Positions 43,001-50,512 are shown, counted from the stretch's first letter. The stretch is 64,000 nucleotides of DNA from an uncultured Bacteroidales bacterium (GCA_905233625.1 CAJOFJ010000003.1:1-64000); one strand, 5' to 3'. The notes: generated by a model not told the origin, from the sequence alone. Translations and numbers: made by a program.

Positions 43001-44363
43001 CGGTGCCAACGACAGCTTCTTCGATCTCGGCGGTACCTCGCTCATGGTGACCCGTGTCATCATCGAGGCCGACAAGGCGGGAATGCACGTGGCCTACGGC
43101 GATGTTTTCGCCAACGCCACCCCGAGAAAACTCGCCGCGCTTGTTACGGGTAGTACGGTTGTCGATACCGATGATGAGGATATCACCAAATTCGATTATT
43201 CTGGCATTGACAAATTGTTAAGTAACAATACATTGGAGAGCTTCCGCAATGGCGAACGCCAATCTTTGGGCAATGTGCTGCTTACTGGTGCCACGGGTTA
43301 CCTTGGCATTCACGTTCTCCAAGAACTGATCCAATCGGATGCAGATAACATCTACTGTCTGGTACGCGACAAAAACATGGATGCCGCCGAGCACAGACTG
43401 AAAACCCTGTTGTTCTACTATTTCGAATCCACCTATGATGAACTGTTCGGCAAACGTCTCCACATTGTCCTGGGAGATGTCACCAACGACCTGACTAATC
43501 TCGTTCAAGTGAAGATTGACACGGTGTTCAACTGCGCTGCGGTTGTGAAACACTTCAGCGAAGGCACGGAGATCGAAGATGTGAATGTGGGTGGTGCTCA
43601 ACGTTGCGTTGACCTCTGTCTGAAGACCGGCGCTCGCTTGGTGCACATTTCCACGTACAGTACAAGCGGTCTTAATGTCAATGATACCATGGCGCCCGAC
43701 TACGTTTTCACCGAGCAGAAGCTTTATGACGGACAATACCTTGGCAACCAGTATGTACATTCCAAGTTCTTGGCAGAACGCATTGTGCTGCAGTCGATTG
43801 CTGAAAATGGTTTGTCGGCTAAGGTAATCCGTGTCGGTAATTTGGCGGCGCGTACCAGCGATGGTGAATTCCAGATCAACTTCTCCACGAACTCCTTTAT
43901 GGGACGTATCAAAGTCTTTAACATGCTGGGATGTTTCCCCTATTCCCTGTACGAAAGCAAGGTGGAATTTTCGCCCATCGACGAAATGGCGCACGCCATT
44001 ATCCTGCTCAGCTCCACACCCAAGGAGTGCTGTCTGTTCCATTCCTACAACAGCCATACGCAGTTCCTCGGCGACGTTCTCAGCGGATTTAACAAGCTGG
44101 GTACAGATATTCGTCTTGTGGAGGATGAGGAGTACAATGCCATCATGGAAAGTGCGGGCAACGATCCGCAGAAGGCCAAGACGCTTTCCAGCCTGCTCGC
44201 TTACCAGGACATGGCCCATGGCATGAAAGTATCGGAGGTGGCCGTTAGTAACCCGTACACCACCCAAGTACTCTACCGTCTGGGCTTCAAATGGTCTCCC
44301 ACAACATGGGATTACGTTGATCGCATGTTGAGTGCCATCAGTGGCTTAGGATTCTTTGATTAA
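37059..44363 (+). CDS. nonribosomal peptide synthetase C-A-T-C-A-T-R
   Basis: Protein of 2434 residues, two modules. C1 (1-430) has HHIISDGG at His128. A1 (430-930) has LYTSGTTGTPKG at about 582. T1 has GLTSIMAIKL at about 962. C2 (1030-1460) has HHLIFDGG at about 1157. A2 (1470-1950) has LYTSGSTGTPKG at about 1611. T2 has FFDLGGTSLM at about 1988. A terminal thioester reductase (2065-2434) has VLLTGATGYLG and YVHSK. My reading of the pocket residues gives roughly DAMFLGLVC for A1 and DAMFAGGIF for A2; substrates not assigned. Reductive release should give a dipeptide aldehyde, N-acylated if C1 is a starter domain. There is no epimerase, thioesterase or PPTase here. The two A domains share long near-identical stretches, a sign of module duplication. 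Confidence 0.95.
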   Translation: MKNIAPLSQSQLGIYAECVHHENEVFYNLPFLYVFDGSLDADRLCRAIEATVQAHPTFFTRIELSDEGEALQTIDLEKEEFSLSVEQVTDLEAEKKKFIEPFQLHGGRLFHTKVMRDAEHVYWFFDMHHIISDGGSYHVIICDVETAYNGGTLAPEEMSMQEFALAEVEMRKTPAFEEGKQWYAQNFDCGDTFTQLMPDLEIPEHRDAHKLRILGTDMDRVDAFCKSNGIKKSTFFTSAYSFLLAKYNNEQESLFTTVFNGRTEPKFQHSVGMTVKTLPVYAKFTEETSVLDFLKAGEEQMIGCRKHDIYAYTDVMNDLNLQTNSIFAWQGLLFDYTELMGKPMQAIQLRKHNEGVSFYLMAFYVGKKYHIKAEYNANEYSETLIDQFLESYEAVLEGFLNQTLLRDIDICTERQRALLDSFNQTDKELDMDETIISKFRRQVEKTPDNIAVVYQDKRFTFKELDEISDRIATYIHGKGLKEEDVVSVLIPRCEWMPIVSLGVSKAGCAYQPLDPTYPSERLNFMMQDASVKLLIADESLRDIVNDYKGDVLLTKDIHQLTTANIQQLTACAPKPESLFIMLYTSGTTGTPKGCQLEHRNIVAFCEWYHRRFNLTTGCKVTAYASYGFDANMMETYPCLTAGATLYIIPEELRLDMIALNDYFEQEQITHGFMTTQVAYQFATSIDNHCLHYLLTGGEKLAPLTPPTNYTLVNLYGPTESTVCITSFDVTKPMKDIPIGAALDNVKLYIVDKAGHRLPVGVAGELWVAGPQVTRGYLNRPEKTAEVYIDNPFDSSEKYAHIYRTGDIVRYLPDGNIQFVGRKDGQVKIRGFRIELKEVEGVILQFPGIKDATVQAFDEEGGGKFIAAYIVSDEIVDIQALNNFILEEKPPYMVPAVTMQIERIPLNQNQKVNKKALPKPEKKATEAVVESNVPMNVLEQEIHGIIAKIINTEDFGVTTVLGYVGLTSIMAIKLAIQINKRFGVTLDSKSLAKTGTLQSIENEILDYLLNAPATSQTAENSDDTQASTVNVQPKNVPLSYAQMGVYVDCMKQPTSTVYNIPSLIRLPKGTDVQLLEKSIVTLIKAHPQFFVHFDSEGGEIVQIVDTNQALAITKNQLSEAELEKYKVEFVRPFNLRQGPLYRMEIVTTEQDVYLLVDVHHLIFDGGSLDLFLTQLCDLMNGKEIESETISYAGFVADEKAAENTPSYIEAKNFFNERLGKVEGVTEVPSDLTNPLDQGTVSEVFCKMDFNEMEEFCKKNNLSSSHLTLAAVFYVLSRFTNNEQICITTISNGRSDLRISNTTGMFVNTLALSAQIGEQKVMDFLKETGKNFDETLTHEKYPFAQIAADYDLSAEIMFAYQMGVIDQYIVNGQKLEIESLELDTPKFRIAFYIQEKEGVPGVMVEYDNGRYSHGLMQSLAQSVCNAVKAFIHHPEVALLQVSLLDADQTAVLDSFNQTDVPYDDTQTIVSLFRRQAQMTPDNMAVVYHDHKYTYREVDEISERIAGYIVSQGLGNEDIVSVLIPRCEWMAIVSLGVLKAGCAYQPLDPSYPAERLNFMMQDASAKLLIADEELRPIVDEYKGQVLLTNEINQLSVFSFQLSTPITPSSLFIMLYTSGSTGTPKGCQLEHGNLVAFCHWYQRHYGLTAADRVAAYASYGFDACMMDLYPALTCGACVHIIGEDIRLNLPDLNDYFNAQGITHSFITTQVGYQFVTNVENHSLRCFAVGGEKLSALNPPTTYKMYNGYGPTECTIFTTNYWVKDYELDIPIGKPLDNLRLYIVDKQFNRLPLGAAGELWVTGPQVSRGYLNRPEKNAETYLKNPFSDDPKHARVYRTGDIVRYLPDGNIQFVGRKDGQVKIRGFRIELKEVEAVIRQFPGIKDATVQAFDYENGGKFIAAYIVSDQQVDIKALNAFIGERKPPYMIPASTMQIDSIPLNQNQKVNRKALPTPIMQASDREYAAPANDTEALFCRIFSEILAMDKIGANDSFFDLGGTSLMVTRVIIEADKAGMHVAYGDVFANATPRKLAALVTGSTVVDTDDEDITKFDYSGIDKLLSNNTLESFRNGERQSLGNVLLTGATGYLGIHVLQELIQSDADNIYCLVRDKNMDAAEHRLKTLLFYYFESTYDELFGKRLHIVLGDVTNDLTNLVQVKIDTVFNCAAVVKHFSEGTEIEDVNVGGAQRCVDLCLKTGARLVHISTYSTSGLNVNDTMAPDYVFTEQKLYDGQYLGNQYVHSKFLAERIVLQSIAENGLSAKVIRVGNLAARTSDGEFQINFSTNSFMGRIKVFNMLGCFPYSLYESKVEFSPIDEMAHAIILLSSTPKECCLFHSYNSHTQFLGDVLSGFNKLGTDIRLVEDEEYNAIMESAGNDPQKAKTLSSLLAYQDMAHGMKVSEVAVSNPYTTQVLYRLGFKWSPTTWDYVDRMLSAISGLGFFD
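41822..41863 (+). repeat. heptad repeat inside the NRPS A2 domain
   Basis: Bases TCAGTTTTCAGTTTTCAGCT and flanks repeat with 7-bp period, like the intergenic block at 60360-60390. It is translated in frame as QLSVFSFQLSTPIT, in the surface loop just before the A3 motif. At the same place in A1 there is a weaker version (QLTTANIQQLTA). Confidence 0.75.
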
Positions 44364-44602
44364 AGAAATCCTTGAGCCGGCTCGGTGCAATTAATACAAT
44401 GTTGTAAAGCTTCCTACCTGGATTATGCCATACTGTCTCACTTATAATGAATACTCTTCTGAAGTCCAATTTCAGCTGTTGATGGATTGTCTATATTGGG
44501 GACGAGAATTAGTGCAGTTTAGAATATGAAAAATTACCGATTGGTGCATTTTGTTTTTGTAATTCATTGAAAATAAGTATATTGTTTATATTGTGTGCAA
44601 TT

Positions 44603-45667
44603 TTACAGAATCTTTTGTGTCTCATTAAAATAGAAGAATGCCTCTGGATGGGTCTTCTTCAATTTGTTGAGTTTGGTCGGTATAGGTAGCAGAAGGTTTT
44701 GGTTGAGCAGTTCATCTGCTTTGTTTGGATTGTAATGATAAACCTCGTTTTGCCCTTTCTCTATGAGTTTACATAAGTAGGCTGCCTTTGCAGCATTCAC
44801 AATGGCGGAGTCAAGCGTATATTTCTCGCCAATCAAGAATCCTCCAATGCGACTGATACCTTCTTGCAACAACTTGTATTCAACAGGATTCTGTTTACCT
44901 CTTAAGCAAATGCATAGGGATGTTTGATAGATGTCGTCAAGCACTTGTTGTATATTGTTTGGTTCCAGATGGCGATACTGAAGTTCTATCAAAGCAAATT
45001 TTTCGAAGGTTGTTCGAGTGATGGAAAGGTCATCGGTGATGTCAAACAATGATGCCACGTCGAAGAGTTGCTTGATGATTTCCATCGAACATTTTTTCTC
45101 GCCTTTAAAGAATGGAATGCCTGTGGTGTGAGGCGCAAAGGCTGTCAGCTTGTCGCCCAGTAAATCTTCATGACTTGGGAGATTGACCATGACGAGTGGC
45201 TCGTCAGTGAGAAGTAATGGACTTTGTATAGGTAGTGATAAAATCTGGGAATAATGAGCTTCTTCAAATAGCACATCCAGCAGAATTTTGTTTTGTCCGC
45301 CATGGCTTGGATAACTTACTTCGTAATAAAACTTGGCATGTTGCTTTGGAACGTCCGTGCGTGAAACTCGTTCAACCAATTCCACCTTGCCAAAACCGTA
45401 TTCCTCAGCATACTGGTCGAGGTAGTTCTCAATCATTGTGCCAGGAGGACAAATAATGTCAATATCAATTGACAGACGTTTGCTGGTTTTTAAGTGTAGC
45501 ATGAGCGAACTGCCGCCTTTAAATATGAAGGGGCATCCAGAACGAGCCAAAGCTTCAAGAAGCGAGAAGGCCCGTATGGTCTTCTCAACCAGAGCGATGT
45601 CGTGTACTCCAAATTGATGGGCAGCTTCTGTGATCCATTCAAGTGATCTGCTAGCTGGATTAATCAT
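44603..45667 (-). CDS. AbiEii/AbiGii-type nucleotidyltransferase toxin
   Basis: Protein of 354 residues. The nucleotidyltransferase core is PFIFKGGSSLMLHLKTSKR followed by LSIDIDIICP (GGS...DxD, about residues 48-75), then KILLDVLFEEAHYS with the third acidic residue and HEDLLGDKLTAF as in AbiEii toxins. Type IV AbiE toxins are GTP- or NTP-dependent nucleotidyltransferases that stop growth, some by modifying tRNA; they also give phage resistance. The start overlaps the antitoxin gene by 8 bp. 44364-44602, downstream, shows no gene. Confidence 0.9.
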   Translation of the reverse strand: MINPASRSLEWITEAAHQFGVHDIALVEKTIRAFSLLEALARSGCPFIFKGGSSLMLHLKTSKRLSIDIDIICPPGTMIENYLDQYAEEYGFGKVELVERVSRTDVPKQHAKFYYEVSYPSHGGQNKILLDVLFEEAHYSQILSLPIQSPLLLTDEPLVMVNLPSHEDLLGDKLTAFAPHTTGIPFFKGEKKCSMEIIKQLFDVASLFDITDDLSITRTTFEKFALIELQYRHLEPNNIQQVLDDIYQTSLCICLRGKQNPVEYKLLQEGISRIGGFLIGEKYTLDSAIVNAAKAAYLCKLIEKGQNEVYHYNPNKADELLNQNLLLPIPTKLNKLKKTHPEAFFYFNETQKIL

Positions 45668-46391
45668 GGTCTATGGCGTGTAATATTTTTTCTACTTGTT
45701 CTTTTCGGTTGCGACGTGAGGCGTAACGCATAAGTTTGCTCATGTTAACATTGTTGTTTTCACGAACATTTTTAAAGATATTGTATATCTCTGAACCACT
45801 GGCAAAAAACAGTTCGTTGTCGTCAATGGCATCCACAAGAATTTTCTCTATGCGAGGCACAGTACAGCCGTCCACAACTGTTAAGGGTGATTGACCTATC
45901 AATTGACGTACTACGATAGTGTCCATTCCCGTTAGGTATCGTTCGCATTCTTGGGAAGTCGGGGAGAGGAGAATACCCCGTTTAAGGTTCATGTTTTGCA
46001 AAGCGTGAAAAACAGGTTCCATACCGTCTTTCTCGACATCTATAAAGACATAGCCCACATTTGGGACATGATGCATGTATGCCGACAGTACCTTTGGACT
46101 CCAGATGCACATATCAAGAAAAGGGAATTGCTCTTTAAGCATTTGATAGATGTTTTTCTCTGTTTCGGAAAGTCGTAATACAAATTCAGGCAGGCTGTTT
46201 TGGGCTAACTGGTACTCGCCGTAGCGTTTGCGAATAAGTATGCCAGAGTCAATAAGACGGCTAATCTGCAAATCTACTGCCCTTTTTTTGATAGTGTTTT
46301 GTTTGCTTAACAAATCATGAAGAAGGTCTCTCCGTCGGAAAGTCATTCCACGAGTTGCAGCGAAGTTTAATATGTTTTCTGTTACTGTCAT
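45660..46391 (-). CDS. AbiEi-like antitoxin / transcriptional regulator
   Basis: Protein of 243 residues from ATG 46391; the longer frame runs through the promoter. The N-terminal ~65 residues form a winged helix (MTFRRRDLLHDLLSKQNTIK, then SRLIDSGILIRKRYGEYQL). The remainder resembles the DUF6577 AbiEi-type group: MCIWSPKVLSAYMHH, and VVDGCTVPRIEKILVDAIDD. AbiEi antitoxins also repress their own operon by binding inverted repeats; a perfect 19-bp inverted repeat lies directly upstream, over the promoter. First gene of the toxin-antitoxin pair. Confidence 0.85.
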   Translation of the reverse strand: MTVTENILNFAATRGMTFRRRDLLHDLLSKQNTIKKRAVDLQISRLIDSGILIRKRYGEYQLAQNSLPEFVLRLSETEKNIYQMLKEQFPFLDMCIWSPKVLSAYMHHVPNVGYVFIDVEKDGMEPVFHALQNMNLKRGILLSPTSQECERYLTGMDTIVVRQLIGQSPLTVVDGCTVPRIEKILVDAIDDNELFFASGSEIYNIFKNVRENNNVNMSKLMRYASRRNRKEQVEKILHAIDHD

Positions 46392-46407
46392 GTTTAATTT
46401 ATTACTG

Positions 46408-46460
46408 CAAAAATACATCATTTTTGTCAAAAAATCATATATTTTGACAAAAATGATGTA
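46408..46460 (-). promoter_or_regulatory. promoter with 19-bp inverted-repeat operator
   Basis: Left arm TACATCATTTTTGTCAAAA (46414-46432) and right arm TTTTGACAAAAATGATGTA (46442-46460) are perfect complements with a 9-bp spacer. The minus-strand -7 box TATTTTTG (46408-46415) touches the arm, so a bound repressor would block transcription of the AbiE-type pair. Confidence 0.85.
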
Positions 46461-46557
46461 CTGTTGTTTATGGAATAAGACATCATTCTGAATAACAACA
46501 TGTTACATATTGGGAGGCTGATCCCAAGGATGTCATTTAGAGTTGGTTGCAGACAGC

Positions 46558-46824
46558 TTATGGCATTTGTACATAGAAGTGAGAAATACAAAATCGGAAA
46601 TTTTGTACTTTTGCAGCACCATCGAAGTGGTATACTTTTCGATTATTATTTACACTGAGAAGCCTTTGGAGTTTGATTCTTTTCCTGGATAATTCTTGAG
46701 TTTGCGGATTTTCCACATAGTACTCAATCAACCAACCAGACTTGTTGGTTTTTAGCATTGCCGGCAGGTAATTGGCGGCAGAATACGCCGAAGATACGGC
46801 TAACCTGTTGTAATGAGTAGACAT
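46558..46824 (-). pseudogene. tyrosine recombinase N-terminal fragment
   Basis: About 88 codons from ATG 46824 (the frame opens earlier at 46917). The part SGWLIEYYVENPQTQELSRK, then RIKLQRLLSVNNNRKVYH, matches the N-terminal arm-binding region of Bacteroidota phage/conjugative-transposon integrases. The catalytic domain with R...HxxR...Y is missing. It lies directly 3' of tRNA-His and in the same direction, the classical position of an integrase. It is read as the remnant of an element once integrated at this tRNA. Confidence 0.65.
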
Positions 46825-46894
46825 TTTTTTTTGAGTCTTTCTCTGAAAGTCCCAAAATTTGTTTTGTCCTGTTTCTGTCCCGAATGGAACAAAA

Positions 46895-46932
46895 AAAACA
46901 GCGATTTGAGTTTGCAAATCGCTGTTTTTTTA
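46895..46932 (-). terminator. Rho-independent terminator after tRNA-His
   Basis: AACAGCGATTTG and CAAATCGCTGTT form a stem of 12 bp, with T runs on both strands. It is just downstream of the tRNA on the minus strand. Confidence 0.85.
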
Positions 46933-46941
46933 ATCTTTTTG

Positions 46942-47016
46942 GGCGACAGGTCGGATTCGAACCGACGACCCACGGAACCACAATCCGGTACTCTAACCAA
47001 CTGAGCTACAATCGCC
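46942..47016 (-). tRNA. tRNA-His (GTG)
   Basis: Cloverleaf with anticodon GTG in loop TTGTGGT, an extra 5' G (G-1) facing C73 as expected for tRNA-His, D arm GCTC...GAGT, and T arm GTCGG TTCGAAT CCGAC. Two mismatches (about 6:67 and 27:43) are noted. Promoter TATTTTTG on the minus strand at 47030-47037. Confidence 0.9.
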
Positions 47017-47105
47017 ATGTTTGAGACTGCAAAAATACAAAAATTTTCGTTTTCAGTCCCTATATTTTGATATTTTTCTTTGAGTTAGTTTTAAATTATT
47101 GATAT

Positions 47106-48068
47106 TTAGCTATTTATAAGAATATTTTGACATTCTTCATAGCTCATCGCACTCATCAGGCGTATCTTTTTCTCCTTGAAATGGGGGATGCCTTTGAAAT
47201 AATTGGCGTAGTGTTTGCGCATTTCCAGGATGCCACTGCGCTCTCCTTTCCACTCCATCTCCAGTCTCAGATGTCGCAGACACACTTTCACCCGCTCGTC
47301 GTAGTCGGGTAGGACGGGTTCCTTGCCCTGCAGATAGTCTTTGATTTGCTTGAAAATCCATGGATTGCCAATGGCGGCACGTCCCACCATAATGGCGTCC
47401 ACTCCGTAACGCTGCCGGTATTCCACCGCTTTTTCGGCGCTGTCGATGTCGCCATTGCCAATCACTGGGATGGTCATGCGGGGGTTGTCTTTCACCTGTC
47501 CGATTAAGGTCCAGTCGGCCTTTCCTCCGTACATTTGCGCACGGGTGCGGCCATGTATAGTGATAGCGTTGATGCCTACGTCCTGCAGCATTTCTGCGGC
47601 CTCCACAATGGGCTTGTCGCTATCCTCCCAGCCCAGGCGGGTCTTGACCGTCACGGGTAGCTTCACCGCATCCACTACAGCCTTGGTGAGGCGCACCATC
47701 TTGGGAATATCCTTGAGAATAGCCGAACCTGCGCCTTTGGTGACCACCTTGCGCACGGGGCAACCCCAGTTGATGTCGATGAAATCTGGCGACGCACTTT
47801 CCGCTATTTTCGCCGCCGCAATCAACGAATCCTCGTCATGTCCGAAAATCTGTATGCCGAAAGGCCTTTCGCCCTCTTCAAAGTGCATTTTCTTGATACT
47901 CTTCTCCACTTCCCGCGAGAGCGCGTCCGACGAAATGAACTCCGAAATCAGAATGTCCGCGCCAAATTCCTTACAGATATGGCGGAATGGCGGGTCTGTG
48001 ACCTCTTCCATAGGTGCCAGATACACAGGGAAATCAAACTGCTCAAGTATGTTTTGAATTGGATTCAT
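47106..48068 (-). CDS. dusB: tRNA-dihydrouridine synthase
   Basis: Protein of 320 residues. FPVYLAPMEEVTDPPFRHIC is the FMN-site start, FIDINWGCPVRKVVTKGAGS contains the catalytic Cys, and ITIHGRTRAQMYGGKADW, IPVIGNGDI and GVDAIMVGRAAIGNPWIF complete the TIM-barrel FMN signature of the Dus family. It reduces specific uridines in the tRNA D loop. DusB is assigned by overall pattern, but DusA/C-like specificity is not ruled out. Confidence 0.92.
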   Translation of the reverse strand: MNPIQNILEQFDFPVYLAPMEEVTDPPFRHICKEFGADILISEFISSDALSREVEKSIKKMHFEEGERPFGIQIFGHDEDSLIAAAKIAESASPDFIDINWGCPVRKVVTKGAGSAILKDIPKMVRLTKAVVDAVKLPVTVKTRLGWEDSDKPIVEAAEMLQDVGINAITIHGRTRAQMYGGKADWTLIGQVKDNPRMTIPVIGNGDIDSAEKAVEYRQRYGVDAIMVGRAAIGNPWIFKQIKDYLQGKEPVLPDYDERVKVCLRHLRLEMEWKGERSGILEMRKHYANYFKGIPHFKEKKIRLMSAMSYEECQNILINS

Positions 48069-48213
48069 TGTCTAGTTTTAAGCTTACAAAAATACGGAAA
48101 AATACTTTTCAACTATTGAACTTGTATAATTTTCATGCAGTCCGAAACGCGTTATCCGAAAAAAATGTAAGTTTGCTGTATGAACTTCAAACATAATCAA
48201 ACTCATTAGTATA

Positions 48214-48618
48214 ATGGAAGATATACTTTCTGATGAGGTTCTTCTTCGTTATGTGGTGGTGGATGATAATGAGTCGGTTTACAAGTTTATTAATTGTACC
48301 TTGCAGGATTATGGCTGGATTCATTTTGAGCAGAACTTCTCGTATCTTTCAGATGCGATTTGTTACCTGAAGGAGAATAAGGTGGATGTGGTGTTCCTTG
48401 AGTTTGTATTACCGGATTTGCTTGGATTTGAGATCTTTGAGCAGCTGAAGGAATTGCCGTATGTTGTTGTGATAACGGGTAATATGAAGAAGTATGCTGA
48501 AAGTATCTGTCATCACATAGACAAGGGCATCTCGGCATTTTTAGACAAACCGATAGATTCGGAATTGCTCATTAAACTGATGGAGAATTTCAAAGATAAG
48601 AAACTAAAATCAGTCTAA
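48214..48618 (+). CDS. receiver-only response regulator with Glu at the phospho-site
   Basis: Protein of 134 residues, one receiver domain. The acidic pair is in YVVVDDNES, the conserved Thr in VVVITGN and the conserved Lys in FLDKPID. The phospho-acceptor position, normally Asp at the end of strand 3, reads VDVVFLEFVLPD, so it is Glu. This should mimic or abolish phosphorylation. No output domain and no kinase are nearby. It is convergent with clpX, sharing 9 bp at the 3' ends. Confidence 0.85.
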   Translation: MEDILSDEVLLRYVVVDDNESVYKFINCTLQDYGWIHFEQNFSYLSDAICYLKENKVDVVFLEFVLPDLLGFEIFEQLKELPYVVVITGNMKKYAESICHHIDKGISAFLDKPIDSELLIKLMENFKDKKLKSV

Positions 48619-49839
48619 GAATGAAAAAATGGAACTCTCGAACTGCTGCTTGGCATAGTCGGCAGTAATACAAATCTTCTTCTGTTTGGAAGAAGGAAAC
48701 TCAAACATGGCGTTGGTCATGATTTTCTCGATGATGGATCGGAGTCCGCGGGCACCGAGCTTGAGCTCAACGGCTTTGCTGACGATGTAATCCAGGCTCT
48801 CGTCGTCGAAGCTGAGGTCGATGCCGTCCAATTGGAACAGGCGCTCGTACTGCTTCACCAAAGCGTTTTTGGGCTCAATCAGAATGCGTTTCAGCGCTTC
48901 GGCGTCCAAGGCGTTCATGTAGGTGATGACAGGGAATCTGCCGCACAACTCGGGGATGAGTCCGAAACTCTTGAGGTCGTGGGCGGAGATATACTGCATC
49001 ATGTTTTTCTTGTCGATATCGTGTTTTTTCTTGTTGTATCCGATAACGTTGGTGTTCATGCGCTCAGCGATGATCTTGTCGATGCTGTTGAAGGCGCCGC
49101 TGCCGATAAACAGAATGTTTTTGGTGTTGACCACCGTGAATTTCTGTTCGGGATGTTTGCGGCCGCCCTGTGGGGGAACGTTTACCAAGGAACCTTCCAG
49201 CAGCTTAAGCAGCGACTGCTGTACACCTTCGCCCGACACGTCGCGGGTGATGGAGGGATTGTCGGCACCCTTGCGTGCCACCTTGTCAATCTCGTCGATG
49301 AAGACGATGCCGCGTTCGGCGCGCTCCACATTGTAGTCGGCGGCCTGCAGCAGGCGGGTCAGAATGCTTTCCACATCCTCGCCCACGTAACCGGCTTCGG
49401 TAAAGACGGTGGCGTCAGCGATGCAGAAAGGCACGTCCAACAGCTTGGCAATAGTCCTGGCAATCAGGGTTTTGCCTGTACCCGTCTCGCCCACCAGGAT
49501 GATGTTGGATTTTTCAATGTCCACATCATCCTGCTGGTCATACAGGATACGTTTGTAGTGGTTGTAAACGGCCACGGAAATCACCTTCTTGGCCTCGTCC
49601 TGTCCAATAACATATTCGTCCAGTTTGGCCTTGATTTCCTTGGGTTTCAGCAGCTTGACTTTGACTTCCTTACGCTCTTTCTCTGCCTCTTCCTGGCGGA
49701 TGTCGAGCAAGACGTCATTGACGGCCTGGACACATTTCTCACAAATCGCTCCGTTCAAACCGTGAATGAGCACTTTGTTGTAAGGAATTTGTTCGCCGCA
49801 GAAGCTGCAATAGTCTTCGCCTTTGCTATTTTTTGCCAT
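48610..49839 (-). CDS. clpX: ClpX ATP-dependent unfoldase subunit
   Basis: Protein of 409 residues. The N-terminal C4 zinc finger (CSFCGEQ...CEKCVQAV), Walker A (LVGETGTGKTLIARTIA), Walker B (GIVFIDEIDKVARK), the RKH-pore region and the IGF-type ClpP loop (NILFIGSGAFNSIDK is the adjacent motif) are visible. It unfolds substrates for ClpP. It overlaps clpP by 14 bp, the tig-clpP-clpX operon. Confidence 0.97.
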   Translation of the reverse strand: MAKNSKGEDYCSFCGEQIPYNKVLIHGLNGAICEKCVQAVNDVLLDIRQEEAEKERKEVKVKLLKPKEIKAKLDEYVIGQDEAKKVISVAVYNHYKRILYDQQDDVDIEKSNIILVGETGTGKTLIARTIAKLLDVPFCIADATVFTEAGYVGEDVESILTRLLQAADYNVERAERGIVFIDEIDKVARKGADNPSITRDVSGEGVQQSLLKLLEGSLVNVPPQGGRKHPEQKFTVVNTKNILFIGSGAFNSIDKIIAERMNTNVIGYNKKKHDIDKKNMMQYISAHDLKSFGLIPELCGRFPVITYMNALDAEALKRILIEPKNALVKQYERLFQLDGIDLSFDDESLDYIVSKAVELKLGARGLRSIIEKIMTNAMFEFPSSKQKKICITADYAKQQFESSIFSFLD

Positions 49840-50509
49840 TCGCGCCTTTGTCGTTTTTCAGAATTTCGTCAATCATGCCGTATTCCTTGGCTTCGGCAGC
49901 GGTCATCCAGTAGTCACGGTCGCTGTCTTTCCAAACCTGTTCGTAATCTTTGCCAGAGTGGAAGGCGATGATTTCGTACAGTTCCTTTTTCAGTTTCTGG
50001 ATCTCGCGGGCTTCGATTTCAATGTCGGAAGCCTGTCCCTGGGTACCGCCCATCGGCTGATGGATCATGATGCGGGAGTGGGGCAGGGCATAGCGTTTGC
50101 CTTGTGCACCGGCGCACATCAGCACAGCGGCCATGGAAGCGGCCATACCCGTGCAGATGGTGGAAATGTCGGGTTTCAGGTACTGCATGGTGTCGTAGAT
50201 ACCCAAACCGGCGTATACGCTGCCACCAGGACTGTTCAGATAAATCTGGATGTCGCGTTCTGAATCCTGTGATTCCAGAAACAGCAGCTGGGCCTGGATG
50301 ATATTGGCCACGTCATCATAAATGGGAACTCCCAGGAAGATGATTCTGTCCTTCATCAAGCGGGAGAACACGTCCAATTGGGTAATGTTCATCGGGCGTT
50401 CCTCGATGATGTACGGAGTGATATAGTCGTTGAGAACAGAGGAATACTGTTCGAGGCGCAGACTGCTGATGCCTCTGTGTTTGACGGCGTATTTCTGAAA
50501 TTCGTTCAT
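49826..50509 (-). CDS. clpP: ClpP protease proteolytic subunit
   Basis: Protein of 227 residues. Catalytic Ser in CTGMAASMAAVL, His in SRIMIHQPMGG, and Asp in KDSDRDYWMTA. The N-terminus is about 30 residues longer than in E. coli and includes MNITQLDVFSRLMKDRIIFL, the mature start region. It forms the barrel that degrades proteins fed by ClpX. It lies 3 bp behind the trigger factor gene. Confidence 0.97.
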   Translation of the reverse strand: MNEFQKYAVKHRGISSLRLEQYSSVLNDYITPYIIEERPMNITQLDVFSRLMKDRIIFLGVPIYDDVANIIQAQLLFLESQDSERDIQIYLNSPGGSVYAGLGIYDTMQYLKPDISTICTGMAASMAAVLMCAGAQGKRYALPHSRIMIHQPMGGTQGQASDIEIEAREIQKLKKELYEIIAFHSGKDYEQVWKDSDRDYWMTAAEAKEYGMIDEILKNDKGANGKK

Positions 50510-50512
50510 GGA

